In this document: positions 6,791 to 6,968 of the stretch, piece after piece
Layout: each line of letters opens with the position of its first letter
Numbering within the stretch: position 1 is the first letter of the stretch
Notes under the pieces: model-generated
Database searches by the model: none
Told to the model about the DNA's origin: nothing
Seen by the model: the letters and a program-made list of their open reading frames with translations, nothing else
Made by a program: the position numbers and the translations under genes
DNA from: JAZLEZ01 sp045615505
Lineage (GTDB): Bacteria; Spirochaetota; Spirochaetia; Sphaerochaetales; Sphaerochaetaceae
DNA: 6,968 nucleotides
Direction: 5' to 3'
NCBI GenBank assembly: GCA_045615505.1
Contig: JAZLEZ010000006.1
Span: forward strand, 1-6,968

Positions 6791-6812
6791 TCTTTAATTA
6801 AGAAAAGATCAG

Positions 6813-6841
6813 GGCCGCAAGCAATTGCGGCCGTCTTGTTT
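6813..6841 (+). terminator. Intrinsic terminator after secG
   Basis: GGCCGCAA (6813-6820) pairs perfectly with TTGCGGCC (6825-6832) around a GCAA tetraloop (GNRA class). TCTTGTTT follows at 6834-6841, and an A-rich stretch (about 6801-6808) upstream could pair with it to lengthen the stem. It probably ends the gap-pgk-tpiA-secG transcript, though the imperfect T run and the next start codon only 18 bases on leave read-through possible. Confidence 0.75.
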
Positions 6842-6859
6842 AATGGAATGGAGAAGATT

Positions 6860-6968
6860 ATGAAGAGATTTTCAATTTTATTACTTATCGTTGCTATCAT
6901 TGCAGTTCCCTTATTTGCAGGCGGAAAGAAGGAAGTATCAGTTCAGGAAGTAAAAGAACAGAAACCTG
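6860..6968 (+). CDS. Exported protein of unknown function, N-terminal fragment
   Basis: Only the first 36 codons are in the window. They encode a clear signal peptide: MKR, a hydrophobic core of about 14 residues (FSILLLIVAIIAVP), and LFA as a likely signal peptidase I site, followed by GGKKEVSVQE, a charged mature start. No cysteine is present, so it is not a standard lipoprotein. GGAG at 6850-6853, six bases before the ATG, supports the start. Signal peptides ending FA followed by GGKKE are common in treponemal periplasmic or surface proteins, including solute-binding proteins, but the fragment is too short to assign a function. It follows the secG terminator, and no separate promoter is obvious in the 69-base spacer. 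Confidence 0.8.
   Translation, partial: MKRFSILLLIVAIIAVPLFAGGKKEVSVQEVKEQKP

Overview
The window is a run of housekeeping genes, all on the + strand, from a moderately AT-rich bacterium. It is most likely a spirochaete of the Treponema type. This rests on recalled family knowledge, not a search: the FlhF-type protein resembles treponemal FlhF in its first ~35 residues and its last ~60, the order pgk-tpiA-secG is known from treponemes, and the last gene begins with a signal peptide ending in LFA followed by GGKKE, a style common in spirochaetal exported proteins. I cannot name a species.

Left half (1-3406): the 3' end of a tyrosine recombinase gene (xerC/codV type), then hslV and hslU, which encode the peptidase and ATPase of the HslVU protease, then a gene for an FlhF-family SRP-type GTPase. 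The first three are tightly packed (ATGA overlap, then a 2-base gap), and the fourth follows after 34 bases with its own ribosome binding site. They look like one transcript started upstream of the window. The xerC-hslV-hslU order is conserved in many bacteria and in spirochaetes often leads into the flgB flagellar operon. Here the next gene is instead an flhF-like one whose GTPase motifs are partly eroded.

Right half (3407-6790): after an 86-base spacer holding a plausible sigma-70-type promoter and a small inverted repeat comes gap, then a strong hairpin, then pgk, tpiA and secG. The first three catalyse consecutive or adjoining steps of lower glycolysis (triose phosphate isomerase, glyceraldehyde-3-phosphate dehydrogenase, phosphoglycerate kinase). 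secG encodes a small subunit of the Sec translocon and rides at the end. A hairpin with a GCAA loop closes the cluster. The window ends just inside a gene for an exported protein (6860 onward).

No mobile element, CRISPR array, tRNA, rRNA or evident novel defence system is visible. The points most worth a second look are the degenerate FlhF-like protein and its position, and the hairpin that separates gap from pgk.
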